Origin: Ghiorsea sp.
GTDB taxonomy: Bacteria > Pseudomonadota > Zetaproteobacteria > Mariprofundales > Mariprofundaceae
Length of the DNA stretch: 9,185 nucleotides
Assembly: GCA_021772875.1 (NCBI GenBank)
Contig: JAJFLD010000204.1
Coordinates: 1 to 9,185 of the forward strand
Direction of reading: 5' to 3'
The notes under the pieces were generated by a model. It did not search any database. It had not been told where the DNA came from and worked only from the letters and a program-made list of their open reading frames with translations. The position numbers were made by a program, and so were the translations under genes. Position 1 is the stretch's first letter. Every line of letters begins with the position of its first letter. Below, in pieces: positions 1 to 5,540 of the stretch.

Positions 1-423
1 ACAGGCAATTCCTGTCGTTCACAAATGGCAGAAGGTTGGCTCAAACAACTCGGTGGCGATCATTACGAAGTTTTTTCAGCTGGCATTGAGGCACATGGTA
101 AAAATCCACGTGCCATTACAGTGATGCAAGAAGCTGGTGTGGATATTTCAAACCAAGCATCAGAGACTGTTGATGCTAAACTTTTAGCCTCCTTAGATTT
201 ACTTGCCACAGTATGCAGCCATGCTGATGAACATTGCCCTGCATTTTTTATTAAGGGTAAACGTGAGCATTGGCCTTTTGAAGATCCTGCCAAAGCAACA
301 GGCAGCGAAGAAGAAATCATGGCTGAATTTCGCCGTGTACGTGATCAAATTAAAGCGCGAATCGCGCTATTTGTTGCCGCCAATCAACCCTCTATTGAAG
401 AAAACCCTTCACCGCCAAGGTGA
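1..423 (+). CDS. arsC: Thioredoxin-coupled arsenate reductase ArsC, 5'-truncated by window edge
   Basis: Cytoplasmic arsenate reductase of the low-molecular-weight phosphotyrosine phosphatase fold; the family reduces arsenate to arsenite using a cysteine relay re-reduced by thioredoxin. The window opens inside the P-loop: the first codons read TGNSCRSQMAEG, so the catalytic Cys that precedes Thr lies just outside. Numbered as in S. aureus ArsC (first codon = residue 11), Cys15 and Arg16 of the P-loop, the shuttle pair Cys82 and Cys89 (CSHADEHC) and the general acid Asp105 in the EDP motif all fall on their expected positions, so the visible part looks catalytically intact. The ATG at 25 is internal, not the start. 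The C-terminus carries a short Pro-rich tail (residues after FVAAN) encoded partly in DNA shared with the oppositely oriented apaG. No arsR, arsB or acr3 gene is visible in the window. Confidence 0.93.
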   Translation, partial: TGNSCRSQMAEGWLKQLGGDHYEVFSAGIEAHGKNPRAITVMQEAGVDISNQASETVDAKLLASLDLLATVCSHADEHCPAFFIKGKREHWPFEDPAKATGSEEEIMAEFRRVRDQIKARIALFVAANQPSIEENPSPPR

Positions 424-757
424 AGGTCGGAATTTCAGCCTCGAAAAATGTTCCATCTTCTGCACACATTTGATAAAAACCTTGCATACAACCCACTGGT
501 GTTTTGAGCACTGAAAAACTGCTGTAACGATGTTCACATTGCGGTTGGATAAGTGGCTGAACACCAATCACTCCCTCACCCTGCACTTCAGTGATATCAC
601 CATCAGAATCCGTTATAATCCATTGCCGACCAAGGAGTTGCGCTGCTTGCTCACCCTCATTGCGTATGCACACATGATAAGCAAAAACATAATGATTCGG
701 CTCTGAATGCTCCTGCATAAACTCTGGCTCAACACTCACTTCAATCAGATACTTCAT
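392..757 (-). CDS. apaG: ApaG domain protein (Co2+/Mg2+ efflux-associated, CorD)
   Basis: A 121-aa single-domain ApaG protein, matching the family's usual length of about 125 aa. The fold is immunoglobulin/fibronectin-III-like; the E. coli member (CorD) is linked genetically to cobalt resistance and magnesium efflux, but the biochemical role is unsettled. Diagnostic stretches: IEVSVEPEF near the N-terminus, YVFAYHVCIRNEGE, AQLLGRQWIITDSDG, the Gly-rich GEGVIG motif, TPVGCMQGFYQM and the C-terminal IPTFTLAV. I chose ATG 757 (MKYLIEV) because homologues begin there and an AAGGA lies 10 nt upstream; the longer frame opens with a TTG at 781 without a ribosome binding site. It is the last gene of the unit mscS-type channel -> DUF6164 -> apaG, 35 bp after DUF6164. 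Its 3' end overlaps arsC by 32 bp on the opposite strand. Confidence 0.93.
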   Translation of the reverse strand: MKYLIEVSVEPEFMQEHSEPNHYVFAYHVCIRNEGEQAAQLLGRQWIITDSDGDITEVQGEGVIGVQPLIQPQCEHRYSSFSVLKTPVGCMQGFYQMCAEDGTFFEAEIPTFTLAVKGFLQ

Positions 758-767
758 GATACCCACA

Positions 768-772
768 TCCTT
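768..772 (-). promoter_or_regulatory. Ribosome binding site deciding the apaG start
   Basis: AAGGA on the minus strand, 10 nt before the ATG at 757. Nothing comparable precedes the in-frame TTG at 781, so this site favours the shorter 121-aa product. Confidence 0.6.
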
Positions 773-792
773 TTCATTCAAATAAACTTGGC

Positions 793-1158
793 CTATGACG
801 GCAACATCACAAAAGGCGCTAAAAAAAACATCGCGACCACAATTACTGCTAAGAATGCCAAGATGACCTGAAGTGGCTTAGCCTTTATGGCTTTCAGCAA
901 TGTTGGTTGATTCCCCTCTAAACAAAGCAAGGCATAAGCTTCTCGTGCGCATTGCAAACGTTGCTTTTGGTATGTCGCAATTAATGCCTTAGCTTCTTCT
1001 AACTTTAAGGTATCCGTCAACCAAATCGCCGCAAAACCTAAACCCCAGCGACCATTGCTTGTTTCATAAAATTCAATTTCATGTTCCGCCAACAAAACCC
1101 TGATTTCATCGGCTTCATCTTCTGCGACATTGCGCAGCTTAAACAGCATTATGGACAT
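793..1158 (-). CDS. DUF6164 family membrane protein
   Basis: A 121-aa protein of unknown function. The N-terminal part (LLF-like MLFKLRNV, EDEADEIRVLLAEHEIEFYETSNGRWG, AAIWLTD) matches my memory of the DUF6164 family of gammaproteobacteria, whose first half resembles the small putative signal-transducing DUF2007 fold. A middle helical segment (about residues 52-80) leads to one strong C-terminal membrane segment at about residues 95-118 (VILAFLAVIVVAMFFLAPFV), so the soluble domain probably faces the cytoplasm with a tail anchor. Start ATG 1158 has an AGGA 6 nt upstream; a second ATG at 1149 is possible and would remove three residues. The start overlaps the last 10 bases of the upstream channel gene, implying translational coupling, and may link the two products at the membrane (inference). 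Confidence 0.75.
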   Translation of the reverse strand: MSIMLFKLRNVAEDEADEIRVLLAEHEIEFYETSNGRWGLGFAAIWLTDTLKLEEAKALIATYQKQRLQCAREAYALLCLEGNQPTLLKAIKAKPLQVILAFLAVIVVAMFFLAPFVMLPS

Positions 1159-2243
1159 ACTTTATCCTGATCGCCTTGGATATACAAAGTGCGGCTTGGG
1201 AAAGCAAATTCCAAATCAAGCGATTCTAAGAGCTGCATAATTTGCAAGTTCACCTCTTGGCGAACCTGTAAATACACTGTCCATTCCTTGGATTTACTAA
1301 AATAATACAAAAAGATAGAAAGTGCTGATTCATCAAAATTATCAAATTTAACCAAAGAAAACTCTTGATCCACGCCAGGGTGATTCCGCAGGATTTTTTC
1401 AATCCCCTCTATGGCCAACTTCATTTTACTTGTTGGTGTAGCGTAGGTAATACCAATTCTCATTTTAATTTGGCGTTGCGAGCGTGCATCAATATTATCA
1501 ATCACCATATTCGCCAGCATGGAGTTGGGCACATTCACCAATGTTCGCTCAAAGGTGCGAATTTTTGTCGAACGAAAACCAATTTCCTCAACCACACCTT
1601 CAAATGTTGAGGTTTTAATCCAATCCCCCACCATAAATGGCCTGTCTGTTAATAACATGACCGAACCAAAAACATTGGCTATCGTGTCTTTTGCCGCCAT
1701 CGCCACAGCAATACCACCAATGCCTAAGGATGCTATCAAGCCAGAAATAGAATAACCCATATTCTGTGCTATCACCAATACACCTGTCACAATCAGCAAT
1801 AACTTGATGCTTTTGGATATGAATGGCACCAATTGGTCATCCAAGGATGAGTCTGTTTTCAAGGCTCGCGATGCTGCATACGCAGAGATACCATCAATCA
1901 AACGCCATAAAAACCAACCCACCAAAACAATGCTAATCATTTTGCCTATACGTTCGGCTATATCTATAAGTGGTAGAGTCTCCGTGATGGGTGCAATCAA
2001 TACCAAGGCACCCCAAGAGCCCAGCAGCAGAATCAACCAAGCCAATGGTTTCTCCGCCGCATCAAAAAATGCATCATCCAACTCTGTTTCAGTCCGTTTG
2101 GCTAAACCTTGTGTTAGCCTATGCAACCATTGAATAACATATCTATGCAATACCACAGTGATAAAAAGCAAACCAAAAGCCAACATCCAACGTGTTGATG
2201 TATCGCCATTGACCCACGTTGAAAATTGCATCGTGTCCCACAT
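1149..2243 (-). CDS. MscS-family mechanosensitive ion channel
   Basis: A 364-aa inner-membrane channel of the small-conductance mechanosensitive (MscS) family, which opens under membrane tension to release osmolytes on hypo-osmotic shock. About five hydrophobic segments are visible (residues 19-38, 67-85, 100-118, 144-162, 165-186); the last is the pore helix with the Gly/Ala-packed SLGIGGIAVAMAAKD motif. It is followed by the beta domain with LLTDRPFMVGDWI, EGVVEEIGFRSTKIRT and the VNVPNS loop, then an alpha/beta C-terminal domain ending in the family-typical FPSRTLYI. The extra N-terminal helices make it longer than E. coli MscS (286 aa) and more like the YnaI/YbdG size class. I chose ATG 2243 because AAGGTGG lies 8 nt upstream; the GTG at 2255 would overlap that site. 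First gene of the minus-strand unit with DUF6164 and apaG. Confidence 0.92.
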   Translation of the reverse strand: MWDTMQFSTWVNGDTSTRWMLAFGLLFITVVLHRYVIQWLHRLTQGLAKRTETELDDAFFDAAEKPLAWLILLLGSWGALVLIAPITETLPLIDIAERIGKMISIVLVGWFLWRLIDGISAYAASRALKTDSSLDDQLVPFISKSIKLLLIVTGVLVIAQNMGYSISGLIASLGIGGIAVAMAAKDTIANVFGSVMLLTDRPFMVGDWIKTSTFEGVVEEIGFRSTKIRTFERTLVNVPNSMLANMVIDNIDARSQRQIKMRIGITYATPTSKMKLAIEGIEKILRNHPGVDQEFSLVKFDNFDESALSIFLYYFSKSKEWTVYLQVRQEVNLQIMQLLESLDLEFAFPSRTLYIQGDQDKVCP

Positions 2244-2251
2244 ATATTTAC

Positions 2252-2258
2252 CCACCTT
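2252..2258 (-). promoter_or_regulatory. Ribosome binding site deciding the channel-gene start
   Basis: AAGGTGG on the minus strand, 8 nt before ATG 2243. The alternative GTG start at 2255 lies inside this site, so the ATG is preferred. Confidence 0.65.
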
Positions 2259-2301
2259 AAATTTTAAACTCTAGCTTTTGTCTTAAACTTTTTTTAACAG
2301 T

Positions 2302-2330
2302 TTGACGCTTTCTAACATGCTTTCTAGACT
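2302..2330 (+). promoter_or_regulatory. Sigma-70-type promoter of the eight-gene run
   Basis: TTGACG at 2302-2307 (5 of 6 to consensus), an exact 17-nt spacer, and TAGACT at 2325-2330 (4 of 6). Transcription would start near 2337, giving a leader of only about 20 nt that contains the strong GAGGAG ribosome binding site at 2346-2351. The DNA upstream (2256-2301) is very A/T-rich with T-tracts, as in an UP element. No other comparable promoter is evident before 5455. Confidence 0.6.
2307..2326 (+). repeat. Perfect 8-bp direct repeat in the promoter spacer
   Basis: GCTTTCTA occurs at 2307-2314 and again at 2319-2326, a 12-bp period separated by ACAT. The first copy touches the last base of the -35 box and the second includes the first two bases of the -10 box. 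A partial inverted copy, AGAAAG, follows at 2337-2342. The placement would suit an operator, but no regulator is known. Confidence 0.6.
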
Positions 2331-2345
2331 AGCCAAAGAAAGTCT

Positions 2346-2351
2346 GAGGAG
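2346..2351 (+). promoter_or_regulatory. Ribosome binding site of the 94-aa protein
   Basis: GAGGAG placed 7 nt before ATG 2359. It fixes the start there; the longer in-frame opening at 2302 would start inside the -35 box of the promoter. Confidence 0.75.
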
Positions 2352-2358
2352 AATACGT

Positions 2359-2643
2359 ATGAGTCAGCAACAATTGCAAGTGCTCTTTTCTAACAATGAC
2401 GCATTATATGACCTCGTAGGGCGAAAGGTTCGGTATTTGGGTGAGGATTATTTCATCTCTGATTTGTTGCCCAAAGAAGATATGCTTATTTTAGCCTCTC
2501 GCGAAGATGAATCTGTACAAGATGACTCCTTTGGTCGTGCTACGCGCATGGTACCTAAAAACCAACGGCTTCGCTTCCGTGATGCCAAAGGCAACCCCAC
2601 CGCAATTTGGGATGAATTCATATTTTTAGACGGGGCTTTATAA
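2359..2643 (+). CDS. Conserved-looking hypothetical protein, 94 aa
   Basis: I do not recognise this gene with confidence. It encodes a 94-aa soluble, charged protein without signal peptide, membrane segment or cysteines. After a Gln-rich N-terminus (SQQQLQVLF) comes a compact region, LVGRKVRYLGEDYFISDLLP, followed by MLILASRED and an acidic linker, then RMVPKNQRLRF and a C-terminal WDEFIFLDG. The alternating hydrophobic pattern suggests a small all-beta, SH3- or barrel-like domain (inference). The start is set by a strong GAGGAG site 7 nt upstream and lies about 20 nt after the predicted transcription start, so it is the first gene of the run. Its TAA stop directly abuts the ATG of the Rieske gene, so the two are very likely cotranslated. 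Confidence 0.8.
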   Translation: MSQQQLQVLFSNNDALYDLVGRKVRYLGEDYFISDLLPKEDMLILASREDESVQDDSFGRATRMVPKNQRLRFRDAKGNPTAIWDEFIFLDGAL

Positions 2644-2958
2644 ATGGCTGAATGGATTGATGCTGGATTAGAAAAGCTGTGTCCGCAAGGTCAAAAAATG
2701 GTGGTGGACACCGATGCTGGGAAAATTGCCATCTTTCATTTAAGCCAAGGTTTTTACGCTCTAGAAGACCGTTGTTCACACGATGGCGGTGAGCTGGCCA
2801 GTGGTGAATGTGATGGTAATGAAGTGATTTGCCCGCGCCATGGTGCACGTTTTTGTATTTTAAATGGCAAAGCTCTAACACCCCCAGCTTATGAAGATAT
2901 TGATACTTACCCTGTACGCATATCAGATGGCATGATTCAGGTGGACATTGACAACTAG
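2644..2958 (+). CDS. Rieske [2Fe-2S] ferredoxin
   Basis: A 104-aa single-domain Rieske protein, the size of ferredoxin subunits that carry electrons to non-heme iron oxygenases or act in iron-sulfur cluster and nitrite-reductase contexts. The two cluster-binding boxes are intact: Cys44-Ser-His46 in RCSHDGG and Cys63-Pro-Arg-His66 in ICPRHGARF, with 16 residues between His46 and Cys63. No signal peptide or membrane anchor is present, so it is cytoplasmic and not the cytochrome bc1 Rieske subunit. The second box lacks the extra disulfide cysteines of high-potential bc1 Rieske proteins (Cys71 after ARF is not in that position), consistent with a low-potential soluble ferredoxin. The ATG follows the upstream TAA with no gap; the ribosome binding site is weak, so coupling is likely. 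No oxygenase or reductase partner is visible here. Confidence 0.92.
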   Translation: MAEWIDAGLEKLCPQGQKMVVDTDAGKIAIFHLSQGFYALEDRCSHDGGELASGECDGNEVICPRHGARFCILNGKALTPPAYEDIDTYPVRISDGMIQVDIDN

Positions 2959-3133
2959 GCAAACAACGGCTGAAAAGCAGGTTATTTGTCGCCATTGCAC
3001 ATATTATTATGTGACTTGGGATGTTAAGTTCCCTCACGGTTGCAAAGCCTTTAATTTTAAATCAAAAGTTACCCCGTCTTTAGACGTCTTTCGATCATCG
3101 GGCAAACAATGTATAAAATTTCAACAAAAATAG
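2948..3133 (+). CDS. Small four-cysteine protein (family often labelled 'uracil-DNA glycosylase')
   Basis: A 61-aa basic protein with four cysteines: Cys14-x-x-Cys17 (CRHC), Cys32 in PHGCKAF, and Cys55 in GKQC. The segment YYYVTWDVKFPHGCKAFNFKSK, followed by PSLDVF and SSGKQCIKF, matches a widespread family of about 50-60 aa that I recall from proteobacterial genomes, usually labelled uracil-DNA glycosylase although it is too short to hold that fold and has none of its catalytic motifs. The cysteine pattern suggests a zinc-ribbon-like or iron-sulfur site (inference). The only start that keeps the conserved part is TTG 2948, overlapping the Rieske gene by 11 bp with an AGGTGG only 3 nt upstream; an in-frame stop at 2933 rules out an earlier one. 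It ends 9 bp before the Dabb gene; its TAG stop is part of that gene's TAGGAG site. Confidence 0.75.
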   Translation: MTTRQTTAEKQVICRHCTYYYVTWDVKFPHGCKAFNFKSKVTPSLDVFRSSGKQCIKFQQK

Positions 3134-3142
3134 GAGCTCAAC

Positions 3143-3424
3143 ATGGTTAAACATATCGTCATGTGGACATTACATCATAAATCAGATGCCTTAGAAGTTA
3201 AAACCACCCTTGAAGCGCTCAAGGATAAGGTGCCAAGCATCATTGATATTGAAGTGGGCATTGATGAGAGCAAAACAGATGCTTCAGCAGATGTGGTTTT
3301 ATATTCTACCTTTTCAAACCATGATGATTTGAATGCTTATGTTTCACATCCTGAACATCAAGCTGTGATTCCTATGATGCAACGCGTCACATCTTCGCGT
3401 AGAGTTGTTGATTATGAAATTTAA
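3143..3424 (+). CDS. Dabb family (stress-responsive alpha/beta barrel) protein
   Basis: A 93-aa protein forming one stress-responsive A/B barrel (Dabb) domain, a dimeric ferredoxin-like fold. It opens with the family-typical MVKHIVMWTLH strand, contains a LEALKDKVPSIIDIEVGID helix-strand pair, DVVLYSTFSNHDDLNAYVSHPEHQAV in the middle and closes with RRVVDYEI. Family members are mostly of unknown function; some bind small molecules or act as cyclases. A TAGGAG site 6 nt upstream supports ATG 3143. The 3' end overlaps the next gene by 11 bp in another frame. Its place between an iron-sulfur protein and a ThiE-like protein gives no firm hint of the substrate. Confidence 0.9.
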   Translation: MVKHIVMWTLHHKSDALEVKTTLEALKDKVPSIIDIEVGIDESKTDASADVVLYSTFSNHDDLNAYVSHPEHQAVIPMMQRVTSSRRVVDYEI

Positions 3425-3746
3425 ACCCTTACTTACCCCCCTCTTTTTATCTGCCTTATGCCTAAGTCTTCCGGCAACAGCTGAAGAAGATATTGATTTA
3501 CACAAAGAGCTGACACCAAAGATTACAACAGCCAATCCTGCGGAAGTGCGCACCTACAAACATCAAGATGGTGCAACCATCACCGAGTACAAAGCCAATG
3601 GCAAAGTGTGGATGATTAAGATTCAACCTGTGGGCAATTTTCCTGCTTATTACCTTTATGATAATGAAGGCAATGGCACATTTGAGCGTAGAATTTTAGG
3701 CAATAAACAACCTTCGCCACCCATGTGGATTATCAAAGAGTTTTAA
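3414..3746 (+). CDS. Exported DUF2782 protein
   Basis: A 110-aa protein with a clear Sec signal peptide: MKFK, a hydrophobic core LLTPLFLSALCLSL, and a likely cut after PATA (residue 23). The mature part carries the DUF2782 pattern seen in gammaproteobacterial periplasmic proteins: TITEYKANGKVWMIKIQP, AYYLYDNEGNGTF and a closing PPMWIIKEF. The DNEGNG stretch resembles a Ca-loop-like turn but is not diagnostic. Function is unknown. ATG 3414 is used because it starts the signal peptide; two TTG codons just upstream are less likely. The start overlaps the Dabb stop by 11 bp and no good ribosome binding site is visible, so translation probably depends on coupling. No cysteines remain in the mature protein (Cys16 is in the signal peptide), so it is not an obvious Dsb substrate. 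Confidence 0.8.
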   Translation: MKFKPLLTPLFLSALCLSLPATAEEDIDLHKELTPKITTANPAEVRTYKHQDGATITEYKANGKVWMIKIQPVGNFPAYYLYDNEGNGTFERRILGNKQPSPPMWIIKEF

Positions 3747-3753
3747 TCACAAT

Positions 3754-4374
3754 ATGCCATCACATATCAAGCTGCTGTTGATTACCGATAGCAAGCGCTT
3801 CCCAACACATGCTGATATGCTTGTTGTCTTGGAACAAGCCCTGCAAGGTGGCGTTGACACCATTTTACTGCGTGAAAAAGCTTTAGATTCAGCCAAATTA
3901 CTTGCGCTAGCTTCGAAATTGCGCCTACTTACCAATCATTACCGCGCTAAATTGATGATTCATAGCCAAGCTGACATTGCCCAAGCTGTAGCTGCTGATG
4001 GTGTGCATGTTGATGCCGCCTCTATCGCTGAAATTGGGCAAATAAAAACATGGCTTGAAAATGATAACATGCTTGTGTCTGCATCCTGTCATTCAACAGC
4101 AGAGCTTGCGCAAGCTGAACAAAATGGTGCAGACTTTGCTTTTTTATCGCCTGTCTTCCCCACCCAAAGTCACCCTGGGGCACCATGTCTGGGAGCAGCA
4201 AGATTTCGAAACATGGTTACAAAAGCAGATATCCCTGTCATTGCGCTCGGTGGTATCACTGCCCAAAACAAACACGAGCTTGCAGGTGCTGGCATCGCCA
4301 CCATGGGCAGTATTCTAAATGCCCAAGACCCAAAAATAGCTGCACAGCATTTAACCTCAAGGACCTCACCATGA
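3754..4374 (+). CDS. ThiE/TenI-superfamily TIM-barrel protein (thiamine phosphate synthase-like)
   Basis: A 206-aa TIM barrel of the thiamine phosphate synthase/TenI superfamily. Landmarks: LLLITDSKRF (strand 1), GGVDTILLREKAL (REK box, residues 40-42), KLMIHSQADIAQAVAADGVHV, SASCHSTAELAQAE, GADFAFLSPVFPTQSHPGAPCLG, and the phosphate-binding PVIALGGI. Compared with true ThiE, the IND motif reads IHS (residues 69-71), the GQ-D/E-D motif after GVHL is absent (DAAS), and FPTxTK reads FPTQSHPG. These forms are those I recall from the ThiE-like half of Nudix(MutT)-ThiE fusion proteins, so the true reaction may not be thiamine phosphate synthesis. No Nudix domain or other thi gene is nearby. It starts 7 bp after DUF2782 without a clear ribosome binding site and ends in an ATGA overlap with the next gene. 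Confidence 0.85.
   Translation: MPSHIKLLLITDSKRFPTHADMLVVLEQALQGGVDTILLREKALDSAKLLALASKLRLLTNHYRAKLMIHSQADIAQAVAADGVHVDAASIAEIGQIKTWLENDNMLVSASCHSTAELAQAEQNGADFAFLSPVFPTQSHPGAPCLGAARFRNMVTKADIPVIALGGITAQNKHELAGAGIATMGSILNAQDPKIAAQHLTSRTSP
4359..4363 (+). promoter_or_regulatory. Ribosome binding site of the DsbB-type gene
   Basis: AAGGA with a 7-nt spacer to ATG 4371, inside the end of the upstream gene. It sets the start and excludes the much longer frame that opens at 4185 within the ThiE-like gene. The same AAGGA-C-7-nt arrangement recurs before the following gene. Confidence 0.7.
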
Positions 4375-4808
4375 ATCAGCAAACCACAACAAATACTAGC
4401 CTTTGGATGCTCATCTTTAGCAGCTGGTTGATTGCAGCCTTTGCCACTTTAAGCAGCCTATTTTTTAGCGAAGTGATGGAACTTACCCCCTGCATATTGT
4501 GTTGGTATCAACGCATTTTCATGTTCCCTCTGGCTATCATCCTTTTAGTTGGCATGTTTCCTTTGGATAAACGTGTGGTGCATTATGCTCTACCGTTTGC
4601 CTTACTCGGCTTAATCTTCACCCTTTACCACTGTTTATTATTTTATGGTTTTATCCCAGAAAACCTTCAACCATGCAGCCAAGGTGTACCATGTAATGAT
4701 GATAGCATGGTATTATTTGATATCCTGCCCATCCCACTACTTTCTCTTGCTGCATTCTTGAGCATTACAATTTTATTATTTCTCGCCAAACCAAGGACAC
4801 CCCAATGA
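4371..4808 (+). CDS. BdbC/DsbB-type membrane disulfide oxidoreductase
   Basis: A 145-aa inner-membrane protein that would re-oxidise a DsbA-like partner and pass the electrons to quinone. Four hydrophobic segments are visible (about residues 11-32, 49-64, 72-92, 118-138). The first periplasmic pair is Cys41-x-x-Cys44 in TPCILCWYQRIFMFPL, almost a signature of the BdbC branch; the second is Cys102-x5-Cys108 in PCSQGVPC. Length and motifs fit BdbC (about 140 aa) better than E. coli DsbB (176 aa). An additional Cys88 sits in the third membrane segment. Its start overlaps the ThiE-like stop as ATGA and its stop overlaps the DsbA-type start the same way, so the pair is made together. Confidence 0.92.
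   Translation: MNQQTTTNTSLWMLIFSSWLIAAFATLSSLFFSEVMELTPCILCWYQRIFMFPLAIILLVGMFPLDKRVVHYALPFALLGLIFTLYHCLLFYGFIPENLQPCSQGVPCNDDSMVLFDILPIPLLSLAAFLSITILLFLAKPRTPQ
4793..4797 (+). promoter_or_regulatory. Ribosome binding site of the DsbA-type gene
   Basis: AAGGA with a 7-nt spacer to ATG 4805, the same sequence and spacing as the site at 4359-4363, which suggests matched translation of the two partners. Confidence 0.65.
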
Positions 4809-5455
4809 AAAAAACTTCTATCATCGCCATTGCTGCCATTGTCATGCTTCTTGCTTTTATGGCAGCAGGTTATTTTTATAATGCCCAACAGAATCAAAAC
4901 AAAGCTGCCCTTGTCAGCAAACATAATGAAGCACTGATACAATTTCATTCGCCAAGAGCAGGCAATCCCAAAGCAAAAGTGACCATTGTAGAATTTATGG
5001 ATCCGGCTTGTGAAACCTGTAGTCAATTTCATCCTTTTGTCCAAGAATTGATGGAAAAATACAAAGGCAAAATCAATCTTGTCATTCGTTATGCGCCCTT
5101 CCACCAAGGGTCTGATTATGCTGTGAAAATTTTAGAGGCTGCGCGAAAACAAGGCATGTATTGGGGTGTTTTAGAGCTGATGTATGAATCACAACCAACG
5201 TGGGCTTCACATCATCAACCGCAACCAGAACTTCTATGGCAATATTTAGCGTATTACAAATTTGATGTCGCACAGCTGAAAAAAGACATGAATGACCCCG
5301 CTATTGCTAAAATTATTCAAATTGATTTGGCTGATGCCAAACGACTGGGTGTCACCCAAACACCTACCTTTTTTGTTAATGGTAAACCCTTGCCAAGTTT
5401 TGGTTTTGAGCAACTGCAAAACCTTGTCGAAAGTGAGATTAGCAACAACTATTAA
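4805..5455 (+). CDS. DsbA/BdbD-type membrane-anchored thiol-disulfide oxidoreductase
   Basis: A 216-aa periplasmic thioredoxin-fold protein tethered by an uncleaved N-terminal helix (about residues 5-24, no convincing AxA cut site). The catalytic pair is Cys69-Glu-Thr-Cys72 in DPACETCSQFHPF, and the cis-proline loop is QTPTFFVNG (Pro187), both standard for the DSBA_4/BdbD group. Helical insertion between them contains YWGVLELMYESQPTW. It would donate disulfides to exported proteins and be re-oxidised by the BdbC-type protein encoded immediately upstream, with which it shares a 4-bp overlap. The active-site dipeptide Glu-Thr differs from the Pro-His of E. coli DsbA, so its redox potential may differ. 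It is the last gene of the run; no strong terminator follows. Other roles such as cytochrome c or metal-centre assembly are possible. Confidence 0.92.
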   Translation: MKKTSIIAIAAIVMLLAFMAAGYFYNAQQNQNKAALVSKHNEALIQFHSPRAGNPKAKVTIVEFMDPACETCSQFHPFVQELMEKYKGKINLVIRYAPFHQGSDYAVKILEAARKQGMYWGVLELMYESQPTWASHHQPQPELLWQYLAYYKFDVAQLKKDMNDPAIAKIIQIDLADAKRLGVTQTPTFFVNGKPLPSFGFEQLQNLVESEISNNY

Positions 5456-5540
5456 ACCTTGTTAGGCGTAAACTCAGCCTGAAAAAGTTTGTGTTTTCCA
5501 TGCAAAAACTCTACCATCAATTTTGTTTTAAAGTATGGAT

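Noticed and set aside
2261..2266. Minus-strand -10 box TAAAAT for the mscS-type gene
   Set aside because: The implied transcription start would fall within or next to the ribosome binding site at 2252-2258, and no good -35 box lies at the right distance.
2618..3037. Reverse-strand open frame of 139 codons across the Rieske gene
   Set aside because: Cys/His-rich shadow opposite a well-supported Rieske gene and the four-Cys gene, with no recognisable domain or ribosome binding site.
2948..3133. Calling the small four-Cys protein a uracil-DNA glycosylase
   Set aside because: At 61 aa it cannot hold the glycosylase fold and shows no catalytic motif; the label is used only as a family alias.
4185..4370. 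N-terminal extension of the DsbB-type protein into the ThiE-like gene
   Set aside because: The extension is Cys/Arg/His-rich and lacks membrane character; ATG 4371 has an AAGGA site at 7 nt and matches the length of homologues.
5464..5480. Terminator after the DsbA-type gene (AGGC ... GCCT)
   Set aside because: The stem is only 4 bp with a 9-nt loop and the following stretch is GAAAAAG and then interrupted Ts, so it is too weak to call.
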